Below, one piece after another: positions 20,924 to 32,915 of a stretch of DNA of 64,000 nt. The position numbers and the translations under genes were made by a program. The notes below the pieces were generated by a model. It was not told the DNA's origin. It saw only the letters and a program-made list of their open reading frames with translations, and did no database searches. Within the stretch, counting starts at the first letter, position 1; each line of letters begins with the position of its first letter. The stretch spans positions 62,001-126,000 of the forward strand of contig NZ_QQBJ01000018.1 in the NCBI RefSeq assembly GCF_003347205.1, written 5' to 3'. Origin of the DNA: Mycolicibacterium moriokaense (GTDB lineage: Bacteria > Actinomycetota > Actinomycetes > Mycobacteriales > Mycobacteriaceae).

Positions 20924-22237
20924 CTAACTGGTCGCGGGCACCCGCCGCCGCGCGGCGTCGTCGACCACGGGAGACGGCGATTCCGGCGCACCCTTCGCCG
21001 CCATTCCGGACACCACGATGACCGCGAGCGCCCACCACAGGTAGGAGCCGCCAGCGAGTTGGCGCCACAGCGACGCCGTCGTCTCGTGGTGCTCGGGCAT
21101 CAGGGTGATCGGCGTCCACACCATCAGCGCGATGCCCGCCACGGTGACCGCGCCGAGTAGCGCGTGCCGACTGCGGTAGGCGACCACACCGCTCACCAGC
21201 ACCGTCGGCAGCACCCACACCCAGTGATGCGACCAGGAGACGGGCGAGACGACCAGACCGAACATCGCCACGCAGACCAGCGCCAGCAGCGGCTCACCCG
21301 AGCGGATGAGCCGTCGCGTCGCCCAGACCGTCACACCGAGCACCACGAAGCACAGCAGCGTCCACAGCACGAACCGCTCGCCCGCGCCGAGGCCGAGCCG
21401 GGCGAGGGTGCCCGCGATGTTCTGGTTGGTGTTCAGGGTGGCGGTGCCGATCCGGTCGGTGTTGCGCACCGTGTCGGTCCAGTACTCCCACGAGTCGCGC
21501 CACGCGAAGACGAACCCGACCAGCGTGGCCGTGACCGCGGACGCGGCGGTGACGATCAGGGCGCGGGTGTCCCGGCGTAGCAGCAGGTAAAGCAGGAACA
21601 CGGCCGGGGTGAGTTTCAGCGCGATCGCGATGCCGAGCAGGATGCCGCGCGGCCACGGCGTGCGGCGCGGCACGCAATCGGCGATGACGAGCGTCATCAG
21701 CACCACGTTGATCTGGCCGAACTCGAAGTTGGCCCGGATCGGCTCCAGGTACACGACGGCGGGCGCCACGATCGCGGCGGCCAGCCAGCAGCGGCGCAGC
21801 CAGGCGGGTTCCGCGGTGATCGACGTGCGGGGCCAGACGTCCAGCCGGGTCAGCACGACCACCGTCGAGGCGATCAACAGCACGAAGGTGGTGACCGTGA
21901 TCGCCATGCCCGCCACCGGCAGCGACAGCAGCGCAAACGGTGCGAAGACAATGGCCGCCAGCGGCGGGTAGGTGAACGGCAACTCGAGGCCGGCCTGCGT
22001 GGCGAACATCGCACCGTCGGCGTACAGGGGTTTGCCGTCCAGCCAGGCGCGACCGCCCATCCGGTAGACGTCGATGTCGATGCGGTAGGTGTTGTGGCCG
22101 AGCAGCCGCCAGCACGCCCAGCCGACCGCCGCCAACGTGACCAGCTGGAAAAGCCGCCACGCGACCGTCGGCCACACGCCGGCCCGGCCGCGGGGTCCAG
22201 TCTCCGCTCCTCGCCTGCGCGGGTCCCACCTACTCAT
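20924..22237 (-). CDS. GT-C alpha-1,2-mannosyltransferase (Rv2181-like, DUF2029)
   Basis: 437 residues from ATG at 22237 ([10 protein letters not shown]); the frame stays open upstream but that part is antisense to the next gene. About ten membrane helices with an early periplasmic loop carrying the GT-C acidic motif ([15 protein letters not shown]). Homologues use polyprenyl-phosphomannose to add single alpha-1,2 mannose branches to the LM/LAM mannan and to caps. Together with pimB and mptA in this window it covers three steps of PIM/LM/LAM assembly. The ATG begins beside a divergent membrane-protein gene 84 bases away. Confidence 0.88.
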   Translation of the reverse strand: MSRWDPRRRGAETGPRGRAGVWPTVAWRLFQLVTLAAVGWACWRLLGHNTYRIDIDVYRMGGRAWLDGKPLYADGAMFATQAGLELPFTYPPLAAIVFAPFALLSLPVAGMAITVTTFVLLIASTVVVLTRLDVWPRTSITAEPAWLRRCWLAAAIVAPAVVYLEPIRANFEFGQINVVLMTLVIADCVPRRTPWPRGILLGIAIALKLTPAVFLLYLLLRRDTRALIVTAASAVTATLVGFVFAWRDSWEYWTDTVRNTDRIGTATLNTNQNIAGTLARLGLGAGERFVLWTLLCFVVLGVTVWATRRLIRSGEPLLALVCVAMFGLVVSPVSWSHHWVWVLPTVLVSGVVAYRSRHALLGAVTVAGIALMVWTPITLMPEHHETTASLWRQLAGGSYLWWALAVIVVSGMAAKGAPESPSPVVDDAARRRVPATS

Positions 22238-22321
22238 CTCGCACGACAGACTATCGGCCGTGCGCGGCGCGCCGGGCGATATCCCCGGCACGTCGCCGCC
22301 CGGGCAGCGTAGGTTTTCTGG

Positions 22322-23206
22322 GTGCACCTGATGTTGGACTGGGGTCTGGACATACCCGAGGGGCGGATGCCCCTGGTGTTCTGCCTCGTCGCGTTCATCC
22401 TCACCTTCTTCATCACCCGTACGATCGTGCGATACATCCGCAGCCAGGCCGACAGCACCAAGCCACGCAAGTGGTGGCAGCCGCGCAACATCTCGGCGGG
22501 CGGCGGTCTGCACATCCACCACGTGGTAATCGGCGTGATCCTGGTCATGATTGCCGGTATTTCGATGGTGACTTTGGCCGTCAACGGAGGGGTACCCGAA
22601 TTCACGGTGGCAGCAACCATTTTCGGGGTCGGCGCGGCGTTGGTGCTCGACGAGTTCGCGCTGATACTGCACCTGGAGGACGTCTACTGGGCCGAGGACG
22701 GGCGCACCTCGGTGGATGCGGTGTTCGCGGCGATCGCCGTCGCGGGGCTGCTGATCCTGGGCTTCAACCCGCTGTCGTTCTTCGACATCGGGATCTGGCG
22801 CGAGGACCACACGGTCGCGGCGCGGGCCTCGGTGATCGTCCTGGCGGTGATCACGCTGGCGCTGGCGGTGGTGGTGCTGCTCAAGGGCAAGGTGTGGACC
22901 GGTCTGATCGGCATGTTCATCACCCCGCTGCTGTTCGTGGGCGCATTCCGGTTGTCCCGGCCGCACGCGCCCTGGGCGCGCTGGCGCTACACCGGCAAAC
23001 CGCGCAAGATGCACCGGGCGCTGGTCCGCGAACGCGTGCTGCGCAGACCGGTGGTGCAGGCCAAGCTCTGGCTGCAGCACATCATCGCCGGCGAACCGCG
23101 CTTCCCCGACGACACCGAGGTCGACCAGCAGCTCGACCGCGAGATCCACGCCGCCCCCGCGCCGCCGACGGATTCGCCGGTGGTCGCCGAGAAGGCCACC
23201 GCGTAG
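22322..23206 (+). CDS. Conserved integral membrane protein (Rv2180c-like)
   Basis: 294 residues from a GTG at 22322. Six or seven hydrophobic helices occupy residues ~15-225. [13 protein letters not shown] segment places three histidines at a membrane boundary and [13 protein letters not shown] adds acidic residues, so a metal or proton site is possible. The C-terminal 70 residues are soluble and basic ([21 protein letters not shown]) and probably cytoplasmic. Function unknown to me. It precedes the RNase AS gene by 7 bases. Confidence 0.8.
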   Translation: MHLMLDWGLDIPEGRMPLVFCLVAFILTFFITRTIVRYIRSQADSTKPRKWWQPRNISAGGGLHIHHVVIGVILVMIAGISMVTLAVNGGVPEFTVAATIFGVGAALVLDEFALILHLEDVYWAEDGRTSVDAVFAAIAVAGLLILGFNPLSFFDIGIWREDHTVAARASVIVLAVITLALAVVVLLKGKVWTGLIGMFITPLLFVGAFRLSRPHAPWARWRYTGKPRKMHRALVRERVLRRPVVQAKLWLQHIIAGEPRFPDDTEVDQQLDREIHAAPAPPTDSPVVAEKATA

Positions 23207-23213
23207 GCCCGGC

Positions 23214-23696
23214 GTGAAGTACTTCTACGACACCGAGTTCATCGACGACGGACGAACGATCGAACTCATCTCGATCGGCGTTGCCGCTGAAGACGGCCGC
23301 GAATATTACGGCATATCAAGCGAATTCAATCCGGAGCGGGCGGGCCGCTGGGTCCGTACCCACGTGCTGCCCAAGCTGCCCCCGCCGGCATCGCAGCTGT
23401 GGCGGTCCAGAAAGCAGATCCGCTCGGAGCTGGAGGACTTCTTCGGTGTCGACGGCGACGAGCCGATCGAACTGTGGGCGTGGGTCGGCGCCTACGACCA
23501 CGTCGTGCTGTGTCAGCTGTGGGGCCCGATGACCGCGCTGCCGCCCGCCATCCCGCGGTTCACCCGCGAGCTGCGCCAGTTCTGGGAAGAGCGCGGTTGC
23601 CCGCGGATGCCGCCGCGGCCCCGCGACGCCCACGACGCCCTCGTCGACGCCCGCCACAACCTGCGGCGGTATCAGCTGATGACCGGCGGCCTCTAG
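23214..23696 (+). CDS. 3'-5' exoribonuclease RNase AS (Rv2179c-like)
   Basis: 160-residue DEDDh exonuclease of the RNase T family. Motif I FYDTEFID supplies Asp6 and Glu8; the later motifs are [12 protein letters not shown] and [16 protein letters not shown] with the catalytic His and Asp. The M. tuberculosis homologue degrades adenylate-containing RNA and affects virulence. GTG start at 23214. Coupled to the membrane protein upstream; its last four bases overlap the end of the convergent secreted-protein gene. Confidence 0.88.
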   Translation: MKYFYDTEFIDDGRTIELISIGVAAEDGREYYGISSEFNPERAGRWVRTHVLPKLPPPASQLWRSRKQIRSELEDFFGVDGDEPIELWAWVGAYDHVVLCQLWGPMTALPPAIPRFTRELRQFWEERGCPRMPPRPRDAHDALVDARHNLRRYQLMTGGL

Positions 23697-24358
23697 AAGA
23701 ACGCGCTGGTGTGGGTGCCGGTCCCGTTGTCGCAGGTGATGTCGACCTGGTGGTCGATGAACAAGGGGACCGCAGGCACGACTTTGATGTCAGCTGTCCC
23801 GTTCGCGGGTAGCCGGAACGAGCGGTTGACGAAGTCCGAGTTGTACTGGCAGTTCGACGCCACGCCGCTGTGATCGGTGATGTGAATCGTCAGCGAGCCG
23901 ACGCCCGGATCGAGCGCCAGGGACGGTCCCTCTTTGGGCGCCTGCGTGACGCAGGTGAGCGGCGCCAGAGTGTGCCAGGGGACGCTGTTGTCGGGCGGCG
24001 ACATGCCGGACGCCTTGCCGTCCGCGTCGACCTGACCGTCGAACGGGATCGACGTGCCGTCACTCTCGAAATAGGTCAGCGAGATGTGGCCGTCGGGCCC
24101 GATGCCGCCCGAGATGTTGCCGTGTTCGACCGAGCCCTGGTTGTGATCCCAGTTGGCCGGTGCACCGGCATTGGGGCCGTTGGCCGTGAAGTTGATGGTC
24201 TCGCCGGTGTTCCGCTTGATGGCGACTGGGCCAGGGAAGCCCCACTGCTGGCAGTCGGCCGCCTGCGCGGGTGCGGCCGGCGCGAAGACCCCCACGCCGG
24301 CCATCAGGACCGCCGCAGCCAGCAGCGACGACACCTTCGAGGAATTGCCGTTCGGCAT
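23693..24358 (-). CDS. Secreted protein of unknown function
   Basis: 221 residues. The ATG at 24358 is preferred over the ATG at 24364 because GGAGAA then sits at a proper 6-base spacing. A clear signal peptide (residues ~8-34) ends APAQAADCQQ. The mature part is a beta-rich, glycine/asparagine-rich domain with four cysteines (ADCQQ, TCVTQ, SNCQY, ITCDN) able to make two disulfides; two NGT sequences are present. No enzyme motif is visible. It resembles the many small exported mycobacterial proteins of unknown role. Divergent from aroG across 155 bases. Confidence 0.75.
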   Translation of the reverse strand: MPNGNSSKVSSLLAAAVLMAGVGVFAPAAPAQAADCQQWGFPGPVAIKRNTGETINFTANGPNAGAPANWDHNQGSVEHGNISGGIGPDGHISLTYFESDGTSIPFDGQVDADGKASGMSPPDNSVPWHTLAPLTCVTQAPKEGPSLALDPGVGSLTIHITDHSGVASNCQYNSDFVNRSFRLPANGTADIKVVPAVPLFIDHQVDITCDNGTGTHTSAFF

Positions 24359-24417
24359 GTGCATTTCTCCGTTTCGCAGGATCTGCAGGTCAACGACCCC
24401 CTGTCGGCAAACGCTAG

Positions 24418-25924
<1,507 letters not shown>

Positions 25925-25926
<2 letters not shown>

Positions 25927-27142
25927 ACAGCAGTGCGTTCAGGTTCGAGCCGATGGTCCACGCGCCGGCGGCCAGCGCACCGGTGAGCACCAGCACCGCG
26001 ATCACCCAGAACAGCAGCATGCGCTTGCCGCGCTGCCGGGCCCAGTAGAACTCGTCCAGGTCGATGCCCGCGAATTGCCCTGCGACACCGTAATATTCGG
26101 TATCCGGCTCGGCGCTGGGCGGCCAGTCGTCCGGGCCGCGGGTGAGCGCCTTGGTGTGCCGATGCGGCTGCGGGGACTGGCGGACGGTTTCGGTGGTTGG
26201 TTCGACGTCGGACTGGCTGCGGTGCAACTGTGCCGACAGGTGCTGGGCCGAGTTGCGCGGTGCGGGCACCCGGAAGCCGGGCAGGCCCAGCTCGTCGACG
26301 ATCGCTTCGAGTTCGGTCGCCATGTCCCCGGCGTCCGGATAGCGATCGGCGGGGTCACGGGCCGTCGCCCGCAGCACAAGCTCGTCGAATTGCTTTGGCA
26401 CTCCGCCGATCACGCTGCTAGGCGGGGCCACGTCGGTATCCATTCGCCGATAGGCCACGGCCAATGCGGTGTCACCCTGAAACGGCGTGCTGCCGGTCAA
26501 CAGCTCGTAGGTGAGGACGCCGACGGCGTAGACGTCGCTCGCCGGTCCGGCGTCGCCGGTGCTGACCTGTTCGGGTGACAGATACGCCGCGGTGCCCAAA
26601 ATGACACTGGTCGAGGTGATCTTGGCGTCCGCGATCGCGCGGACCAACCCGAAGTCGGCGATCTTGACGTCACCGTCGTCGGAGATCAGCACGTTCTCCG
26701 GTTTGACGTCGCGGTGCACCAGCCCCTCGTGATGGGCGACCGCGAGGCCGCCGAGCACCGGACCCAGCACCGCGGCGACCGCGTGCGGCGGCATCGGCCC
26801 CCGCTCGTCGAGCAACTCGCGCAGCGTGCCGCCCTCGATGAGCTCCATCACCAGGAAGGGGTGGTGTCCGTCGATGCCCTGGTCGTAGACGGCGACCAGG
26901 CCGGGCGCTTTCAGCCGCGCGACCGCGCGGGCCTCGCGCTGAAAACGGGTCAGGAACTGACTGTCGCCCGCATAGCGGGAGTCCATGATCTTCAGCGCCA
27001 CCGGCCGATCCAGCCTGAGATCGAGCCCGCGGTACACCCCCGACATCCCGCCGGTGGCGATCATGGTGTCGACGCGGTAGCGCCCGTCCAGCACGGTCCC
27101 GACGAGCGGGCCCGATCGCTGGTAGGTCTCCACCGGAAACAT
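25925..27142 (-). CDS. pknL: Serine/threonine protein kinase PknL
   Basis: 405-residue membrane-anchored eukaryotic-type kinase. Kinase domain residues ~19-285: glycine loop ATGGMSGVYRG, VALKIMD lysine, HRDVKPEN catalytic loop, IADFGLV metal loop and a TSTSVILGTAAYLSPEQ activation segment with phosphorylatable Thr/Ser. A ~90-residue Ser/Gln/Arg-rich juxtamembrane linker follows, then one helix (residues ~376-398) and only a few residues outside, so no extracellular sensor domain. Divergent from the small DNA-binding gene whose homologue Rv2175c is a known PknL substrate. Confidence 0.95.
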
Positions 27143-27218
27143 GTTACGGAGCCAACTGGCTGGAACTGTGGTTGCGGAGCGCCTACACCGACGCGTCGTG
27201 CGTCCTACACTCGGGGCG

Positions 27219-27623
27219 GTGAGCAGTATTCCGGCCGCTGAAGACGTGCTCGACCCTGGCGAAGACGTCTACGACCTGCCGCATGTAGCCCGATTGCTCG
27301 GCGTGCCCGTGACAAAGGTGCAGCAACACCTGCGCGACGGACACCTGGTCGGCATCCGCCGCCAGGGCGCGGTCGTGGTTCCGAAGGTCTTCTTCGATGA
27401 CACCGGGCACGTCGTCAAGAGCCTGCCGGGGCTGCTCGTCGTTCTGCACGACGGCGGCTACCAGGACACCGAGATCGTGCGCTGGCTGTTCACGCCCGAC
27501 CCGTCGCTGACCATCCGGCGCGACGGATCGACTGCAGGACAGGACAATGCCCGACCCGTCGATGCGCTACACAGCCATCAGGCCCGTGAGGTGGTGCGCC
27601 GAGCCCAGGCGATGGCGTACTGA
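27219..27623 (+). CDS. Winged-helix DNA-binding protein, PknL substrate homologue (Rv2175c-like)
   Basis: 134 residues if translation begins at the GTG at 27219 (VSSIPAAEDVLD); upstream in-frame GTGs near 27198 and 27171 would lengthen the N-terminus, where the homologue's phosphothreonine lies. A helix-turn-helix/winged region is visible at YDLPHVARLLGVPVTKVQQHLRDGHL, with a basic wing (VGIRRQGAVVVPK). The C-terminus RPVDALHSHQAREVVRRAQAMAY is strongly conserved as I recall. In M. tuberculosis phosphorylation by PknL abolishes DNA binding. Divergent from pknL; its last 46 bases overlap the end of mptA. Confidence 0.85.
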   Translation: MSSIPAAEDVLDPGEDVYDLPHVARLLGVPVTKVQQHLRDGHLVGIRRQGAVVVPKVFFDDTGHVVKSLPGLLVVLHDGGYQDTEIVRWLFTPDPSLTIRRDGSTAGQDNARPVDALHSHQAREVVRRAQAMAY

Positions 27624-29071
27624 CCCGGCTCCTTGTAGAGCGAATACCACGCCGCCGCGGCGCAGACGGTGGCCAGCAGCACGTGAATCCACGAGTACAT
27701 GCCATGGCTGCCATCGGGTTTGAAGATCACCATGATCCAGGTGGAGAACCCGGCGATCAGGGCGATGGCCTGCCTGTTCTGCGCCAGCGCCGAGAGGATG
27801 GCAAGCGGCCAGGTGTAGTACCAGGGCAGTGCGGCGGGGACGAACAACACGACGATCACCATGGCCAGCGCGATGCCGGTGAGCACCTGTCGGTCGGTGT
27901 GGCGAAACCGCCACCACAACAATGGAAGTGAAATCGCGATGATCGCAATGCCGATGATTCGCGCTACCTCGAGCACGGCGTAGAAGTTGACGTCGAAGAA
28001 CAGCCCGCCGACCGCGTTCACGACGTTGGAGATGGCGGTCGGCACCGTGAGCCAATTGATGATCTTCACGGATCCGGCCAGCGCGGTGAGCCAGCCGAGG
28101 CCAACCCCGGCCAGCCCGGACAGCACGGCGAACACCGCGACGAAGATGGTGATCGAGCCCGCGGCCGCCACCGCGAACGCACGCGGCGGCGAGAGGTCGC
28201 GGCTGTCGCGGAGCTGGCGCGCCCATACCCACACCATGAACGGAAGGGCAAGGCCCGCTGTGGCTTTGACCGCGACTGCGACGACGATCAGTGCGTTGCC
28301 GGCGATGGGGTGGCGGCCGAAGATCAGCGCGATGCCCGCGGCCATCAGCCCGACCATCAGCATCTCGTTGTGCACCCCGCCCATCAGATGGATGATCACC
28401 AGCGGGTTCAGCACGCAGATCCACAGCGCGGCGGCGCCATCGGCGCCGACGTGGCGCGCCAGCCGGGGCGCGGCCCAGATCAGCAGAATCAGCCCGGGCA
28501 GCATGCACAGCCGAAGCACCATCGTGCCCGCGATCACGTGGTCGCCGACCAGCATCGTGACGAACTTGGCGACCAGGATGAACGCGGGGCCGTACGGGGC
28601 CGTCGTCGTCGTCCATATCGGACTGACGTTGTCCAGCAACGAATTCGGATTGTCCACCGGGCCGACCGCATAGGGGTCGAAGCCGTCCCGCAACAGTGCG
28701 CCCTGCGCCAGATAGGAGTAGGTGTCGCGGCTGAACACCGGCACGGACAGCAGCAGCGGAGCCAACCAGAAGCCGGTGGTGGCCACCATGGTGTACTCCC
28801 GGGCGGAGCCGTCGATCACGCTGCGGCCCAACCACAACCACGCGAACAGCATCACCGCGACCCCGCCCCACAGCAGCACCGATGACAGCACGAGCCCGTG
28901 ACCGAAGCGCAGCCACGACAGATGCAGCGACTCCAGCACCGGATCGTGCAGGCGAGTGCTGCCCGCGCCCAGTCCGCCCGCGGTGATCAGCGCCGCGCCC
29001 AGGAAGCCGAGCAGCGCTGGCCGGGCCTCCTGTGACGTCGTGAACGCAGACAGCCGCGCGAGGGTCCTCAC
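27578..29071 (-). CDS. mptA: Alpha-1,6-mannosyltransferase of LM/LAM backbone
   Basis: 497-residue GT-C membrane glycosyltransferase (Rv2174 type) that extends the distal alpha-1,6 mannan backbone with polyprenyl-phosphomannose. GTG start at 29071 after GAGGAG. About 12 membrane helices; the first periplasmic loop contains the acidic catalytic region FSRDTYSYLAQG followed by GFDPYAVGP. The C-terminal helices end KEPGQYAIAWARRTTSRA. It overlaps the end of the Rv2175c-like gene by 46 bases tail to tail, and follows idsA2 by 31 bases on the same strand. Confidence 0.92.
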   Translation of the reverse strand: MRTLARLSAFTTSQEARPALLGFLGAALITAGGLGAGSTRLHDPVLESLHLSWLRFGHGLVLSSVLLWGGVAVMLFAWLWLGRSVIDGSAREYTMVATTGFWLAPLLLSVPVFSRDTYSYLAQGALLRDGFDPYAVGPVDNPNSLLDNVSPIWTTTTAPYGPAFILVAKFVTMLVGDHVIAGTMVLRLCMLPGLILLIWAAPRLARHVGADGAAALWICVLNPLVIIHLMGGVHNEMLMVGLMAAGIALIFGRHPIAGNALIVVAVAVKATAGLALPFMVWVWARQLRDSRDLSPPRAFAVAAAGSITIFVAVFAVLSGLAGVGLGWLTALAGSVKIINWLTVPTAISNVVNAVGGLFFDVNFYAVLEVARIIGIAIIAISLPLLWWRFRHTDRQVLTGIALAMVIVVLFVPAALPWYYTWPLAILSALAQNRQAIALIAGFSTWIMVIFKPDGSHGMYSWIHVLLATVCAAAAWYSLYKEPGQYAIAWARRTTSRA

Positions 29072-29102
29072 GCTGAATTGCTCCTCACGTCCGCGTATCC
29101 GC

Positions 29103-30272
<1,170 letters not shown>

Positions 30273-30283
30273 TCAGGGCGCTG

Positions 30284-30967
30284 CTAATCGCGCGTCGACG
30301 CGGGGTCGACGAAGCGGGGCGACTGGTCTCGGTTCACATATGCCAGGGCCGCGAGGATGCCCGCCACCAGGAACGACGCCAGACCAAGCCAAATCGCCGC
30401 CCCCGTGAACGAGCGGGCGCTGGGATCGGTGTACCGCGCCTGGGCCGACAGCGTGCTCACCACGCCCGGCTTGAGCTTCCACTCCACCACGTCGGAGGCC
30501 ACCTGGTCGCCGTTGGTCGAGGTGACGTCGCCGGGGAAGGAGACCGACACCGACACGTCGGCATCCGGGTCGGTCAGCGATGTCAGGTCGGCCCTGCCGT
30601 CGAGGATCACCAGATCGCCCGCCCGGCGCAGGGACAAATCGACGCCCGCCGCGTCGCTGTTCATGTTCGCCAGCTGCGGAAGCTCGGCGAACGTCAGGTC
30701 CGAGAACACCGCCTGCGAGCCGACATAGTCGTCGCGCTCGTAGTCCGACACCGAGACCTTGTTGGAGAACGGGAGGTTGTTGAGCAGCTGCGGGCCTTTG
30801 TCGTCGGCGCCGCGCGGCTTCGCGGCCGCGACGATCTGGCCTGAAACCCGGTCATCGGGGGAGACGGTGATGCTGGCCCTGATCCGAACGCAGCCAACGG
30901 CTGTCGGCAGGATCAGCACCAGCAGCACGATCGCCAGCAGGCGAATTCTGCGGCGGTTCGGCACCAC
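30284..30967 (-). CDS. lppM: Lipoprotein LppM
   Basis: 227 residues from tandem GTG codons at 30967/30964. Signal peptide with lipobox region (LPTAVGC, then VRIRASITVSPDD). The mature domain is beta-rich with an ERDDYVG patch, followed by a C-terminal membrane helix (residues ~195-215, SFTGAAIWLGLASFLVAGILAALAY is its span), giving anchors at both ends. LppM in M. tuberculosis is surface-associated, affects phagosome maturation and may bind PIM-type lipids. It follows the acetyltransferase gene by 23 bases. Confidence 0.85.
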   Translation of the reverse strand: MVPNRRRIRLLAIVLLVLILPTAVGCVRIRASITVSPDDRVSGQIVAAAKPRGADDKGPQLLNNLPFSNKVSVSDYERDDYVGSQAVFSDLTFAELPQLANMNSDAAGVDLSLRRAGDLVILDGRADLTSLTDPDADVSVSVSFPGDVTSTNGDQVASDVVEWKLKPGVVSTLSAQARYTDPSARSFTGAAIWLGLASFLVAGILAALAYVNRDQSPRFVDPASTRD

Positions 30968-30990
30968 GTCATCGTGCCAGACCCGCGCGG

Positions 30991-31593
30991 TCAGAGCGGC
31001 AGTGACCGGCCGAGAATCGCGAAGGGACGCGGATCGCCCGCGAAGTGGTAACCGCGGATGACGTCGGAGAAGCCCAGCCTGCGGTAGAGCCGCCAGGCCC
31101 GGTTCGACTCGCCGTTGATCTCTGGCGTGGACAGCAGCACCTGGGCTTCGCCGCGGCCGGCGAGCAGCCTGCGGGCGAGCGCTTCGCCAAGGCCCCGGCC
31201 CTGTGCGCGGGGCTGAATGTGCAGCTCGGTGAGCTCGAAGTAGCTGGTCATCAGCTCCGCGATGCGCGAGCGGTCCGCCCCGACCCGGTGTAGGCCCGCG
31301 ACCACCTGCTGCTGCCACCACTGATCGGGCGCCCCGCAGTAGCCGTACGCGATCCCGACGATCGGTGCGGCGCCCAGGTCGGCGGCCGTCACCCCGGCCG
31401 GGTCGGGTGAATCGGGCACCTCGACCGCGGCGACGGCCTTCCAGCCGTCCCTGCGGGTGTGCTCGAGCCACATCGAGGCGCGCTGGTCCTCCGTGCCGCG
31501 CGGGTAGCGCATCGCGTCGACGTAGACGCCCAGTGCCTCGGTCAACCTTCGCGCCATGTCGGCCGGCGACAGATCGATCAGAAATGTCGCCAA
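30991..31593 (-). CDS. GNAT-family acetyltransferase (Rv2170-like)
   Basis: 200 residues from a TTG at 31593 with AGGGAAG just upstream. The GNAT acetyl-CoA loop is QPRAQGRGLGEALARRLL, preceded by the strand FELTELHIQ and followed by the SNRAWRLYRRLGF motif B region. A WWQQQVVAGL segment sits in the middle. The M. tuberculosis homologue has been reported to acetylate isocitrate dehydrogenase; I cannot judge the substrate here. Probably co-transcribed with lppM and divergent from the DUF3040 gene. Confidence 0.85.
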   Translation of the reverse strand: MATFLIDLSPADMARRLTEALGVYVDAMRYPRGTEDQRASMWLEHTRRDGWKAVAAVEVPDSPDPAGVTAADLGAAPIVGIAYGYCGAPDQWWQQQVVAGLHRVGADRSRIAELMTSYFELTELHIQPRAQGRGLGEALARRLLAGRGEAQVLLSTPEINGESNRAWRLYRRLGFSDVIRGYHFAGDPRPFAILGRSLPL

Positions 31594-31658
31594 CTTCCCT
31601 GTCCGCCTTTCCTGCGCCTCCGGTGAGGGTGTCTCGGGGAGCCAGTGTCATTATCGGC

Positions 31659-31696
31659 ATGACGAGCCGGTGGGTCACCGGGGCGGTGCTCGTCAT
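31659..31696. promoter_or_regulatory. Long interrupted inverted repeat between divergent genes
   Basis: Perfect 9-base arms ATGACGAGC (31659-31667) and GCTCGTCAT (31688-31696) enclose a second hairpin CGGTG-GGT-CACCG. It lies in the 225-base gap between the GNAT gene (start 31593) and the DUF3040 gene (start 31819), about 66 bases upstream of the former. Likely an operator or a cruciform-forming promoter element; the bound factor is unknown. Confidence 0.45.
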
Positions 31697-31818
31697 AGAA
31701 TCAGCCCGTGAACTAGGTGGTACGGCTCAGATTCACCTCGTATCATGACTGGCAGTAGTCCGCGAACGCGGGCATGAATGGCGTTGAAGTTTTAGTGATT
31801 GGCGGCAAGGAGGGACGC

Positions 31819-32223
31819 ATGCCACTCTCCGATCATGAGCAGCGCATGCTCGACCAGATCGAGAGCGCGCTCTACGCCGAGGACCCCAAGTTCGCGTCGA
31901 GCGTTCGGGGCGGTGGCCTTCGTGCCCCGTCCGCCCGCCGCCGCCTGCAGGGCGCGGCGCTCTTCGTGGTCGGCCTCGCCATGCTGGTGTGCGGTGTGGC
32001 CTTCAAGGCCACGATGATCGGAAGCTTCCCGATCCTGTCCGTTTTCGGCTTCCTGGTGATGTTCGGCGGTGTCATCTTCGCGATCACCGGGCCCCGGGTC
32101 ACCGGCCGGGGCGATCGGTCGGGTTCTGAGTCCGGCGGTGCCAAGCCGAAGCGGGGCAAGGGCTCTGGCGGGTCGTTCACCAGTCGGATGGAAGACCGGT
32201 TCCGTCGCCGCTTCGACGAATAA
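31819..32223 (+). CDS. DUF3040 membrane protein (Rv2169c-like)
   Basis: 134 residues from ATG at 31819, preceded by AAGGAGG. It begins MPLSDHEQRMLDQIESAL, the hallmark of the actinobacterial DUF3040 family, followed by two membrane helices (~44-63 and ~69-88) and a basic, Gly/Ser-rich tail ending EDRFRRRFDE. Function unknown. It stands alone, closed by a strong intrinsic terminator 15 bases after its stop, so it is separate from the dcw transcript. Confidence 0.87.
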   Translation: MPLSDHEQRMLDQIESALYAEDPKFASSVRGGGLRAPSARRRLQGAALFVVGLAMLVCGVAFKATMIGSFPILSVFGFLVMFGGVIFAITGPRVTGRGDRSGSESGGAKPKRGKGSGGSFTSRMEDRFRRRFDE

Positions 32224-32237
32224 CACTCGCATCACGA

Positions 32238-32269
32238 TGGGGTAGCCGTTCTGGCTGCCCCATTTTTTT
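32238..32269 (+). terminator. Rho-independent terminator after the DUF3040 gene
   Basis: A 10-base-pair stem (TGGGGTAGCC with GGCTGCCCCA, one G-U pair) around the loop GTTCT is followed directly by seven T residues. This is a textbook intrinsic terminator, uncommon in mycobacteria, and separates the DUF3040 transcript from the mraZ promoter region. Confidence 0.9.
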
Positions 32270-32403
32270 GTCTCCGGGGCTCCCCACTTCCCCCCACCCG
32301 GTATCGACCTGCGTAGATGCGCTCCCTTCTGGCTGTCATACGGCGTCCTGAATCGACCCTGATCCCTAAACGTGGGGATGTGAGCGCAACATTTGCTGTT
32401 GTT

Positions 32404-32449
32404 TGGAGAAAAGTGGGGGATTGTGGGGTAAAGTGGCGTCCGTTGGGGC
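32404..32449 (+). promoter_or_regulatory. MraZ operator: TGG repeats at ten-base period
   Basis: Five TGG-centred repeats occur at exact ten-base steps upstream of mraZ: TGGAG at 32404, TGGGG at 32414, TGGGG at 32424, TGGCG at 32434 and TGGGG at 32444. MraZ is known to bind rows of TGGG-type boxes with five-base spacers on one DNA face and to repress its own dcw operon. The last box ends about 35 bases before the mraZ ATG. Strong match to the known site. Confidence 0.85.
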
Positions 32450-32483
32450 GACCGGGGCTCCTTCACCGGCGGGAGGTGACGGG

Positions 32484-32915
32484 ATGTTTCTCGGCACCTA
32501 CACGCCCAAGCTCGACGACAAGGGGCGGCTGACGCTGCCCGCCAAGTTCCGCGACGCGCTGGCAGGGGGGTTGATGGTGACCAAGAGCCAAGACCACAGC
32601 CTGGCCGTCTACCCGCGCGCCGAGTTCGAGGCGCTGGCCAAGCGAGCGTCCGGGGCGTCCAGGAGCAACCCGGAAGCTCGGGCGTTTCTGCGCAACCTCG
32701 CCGCGGCGACCGACGAGCAGCATCCCGACGCGCAGGGCCGAATCACGCTGTCGGCCGACCACCGCCGCTACGCGGACCTGTCCAAGGAGTGCGTGGTGAT
32801 CGGCGCGGTGGACTACCTGGAGATCTGGGATGCCCAGGCGTGGCAGGACTACCAACGGACACACGAAGAGAACTTCTCCGCGGCCAGCGATGAAACTCTG
32901 CGCGACATCATTTGA
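32484..32915 (+). CDS. mraZ: Transcriptional regulator MraZ
   Basis: 143 residues, ATG at 32484 after GGGAGGTGA. Two AbrB-like (SpoVT-AbrB) half-domains are visible: residues 1-50 with [20 protein letters not shown] and residues ~75-125 with [18 protein letters not shown], each carrying the D-x-x-G-R signature. It forms ring-shaped oligomers that bind the repeats at 32404-32449 and represses the dcw cluster. First gene of the row running to wag31; its 3' end overlaps the probable start of rsmH. Confidence 0.96.
   Translation: MFLGTYTPKLDDKGRLTLPAKFRDALAGGLMVTKSQDHSLAVYPRAEFEALAKRASGASRSNPEARAFLRNLAAATDEQHPDAQGRITLSADHRRYADLSKECVVIGAVDYLEIWDAQAWQDYQRTHEENFSAASDETLRDII

Noticed and set aside
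20924-23149. Extension of the mannosyltransferase frame upstream of 22237
   Set aside because: The added ~300 residues are antisense to the well-supported membrane protein gene and have a polar, histidine-rich composition.
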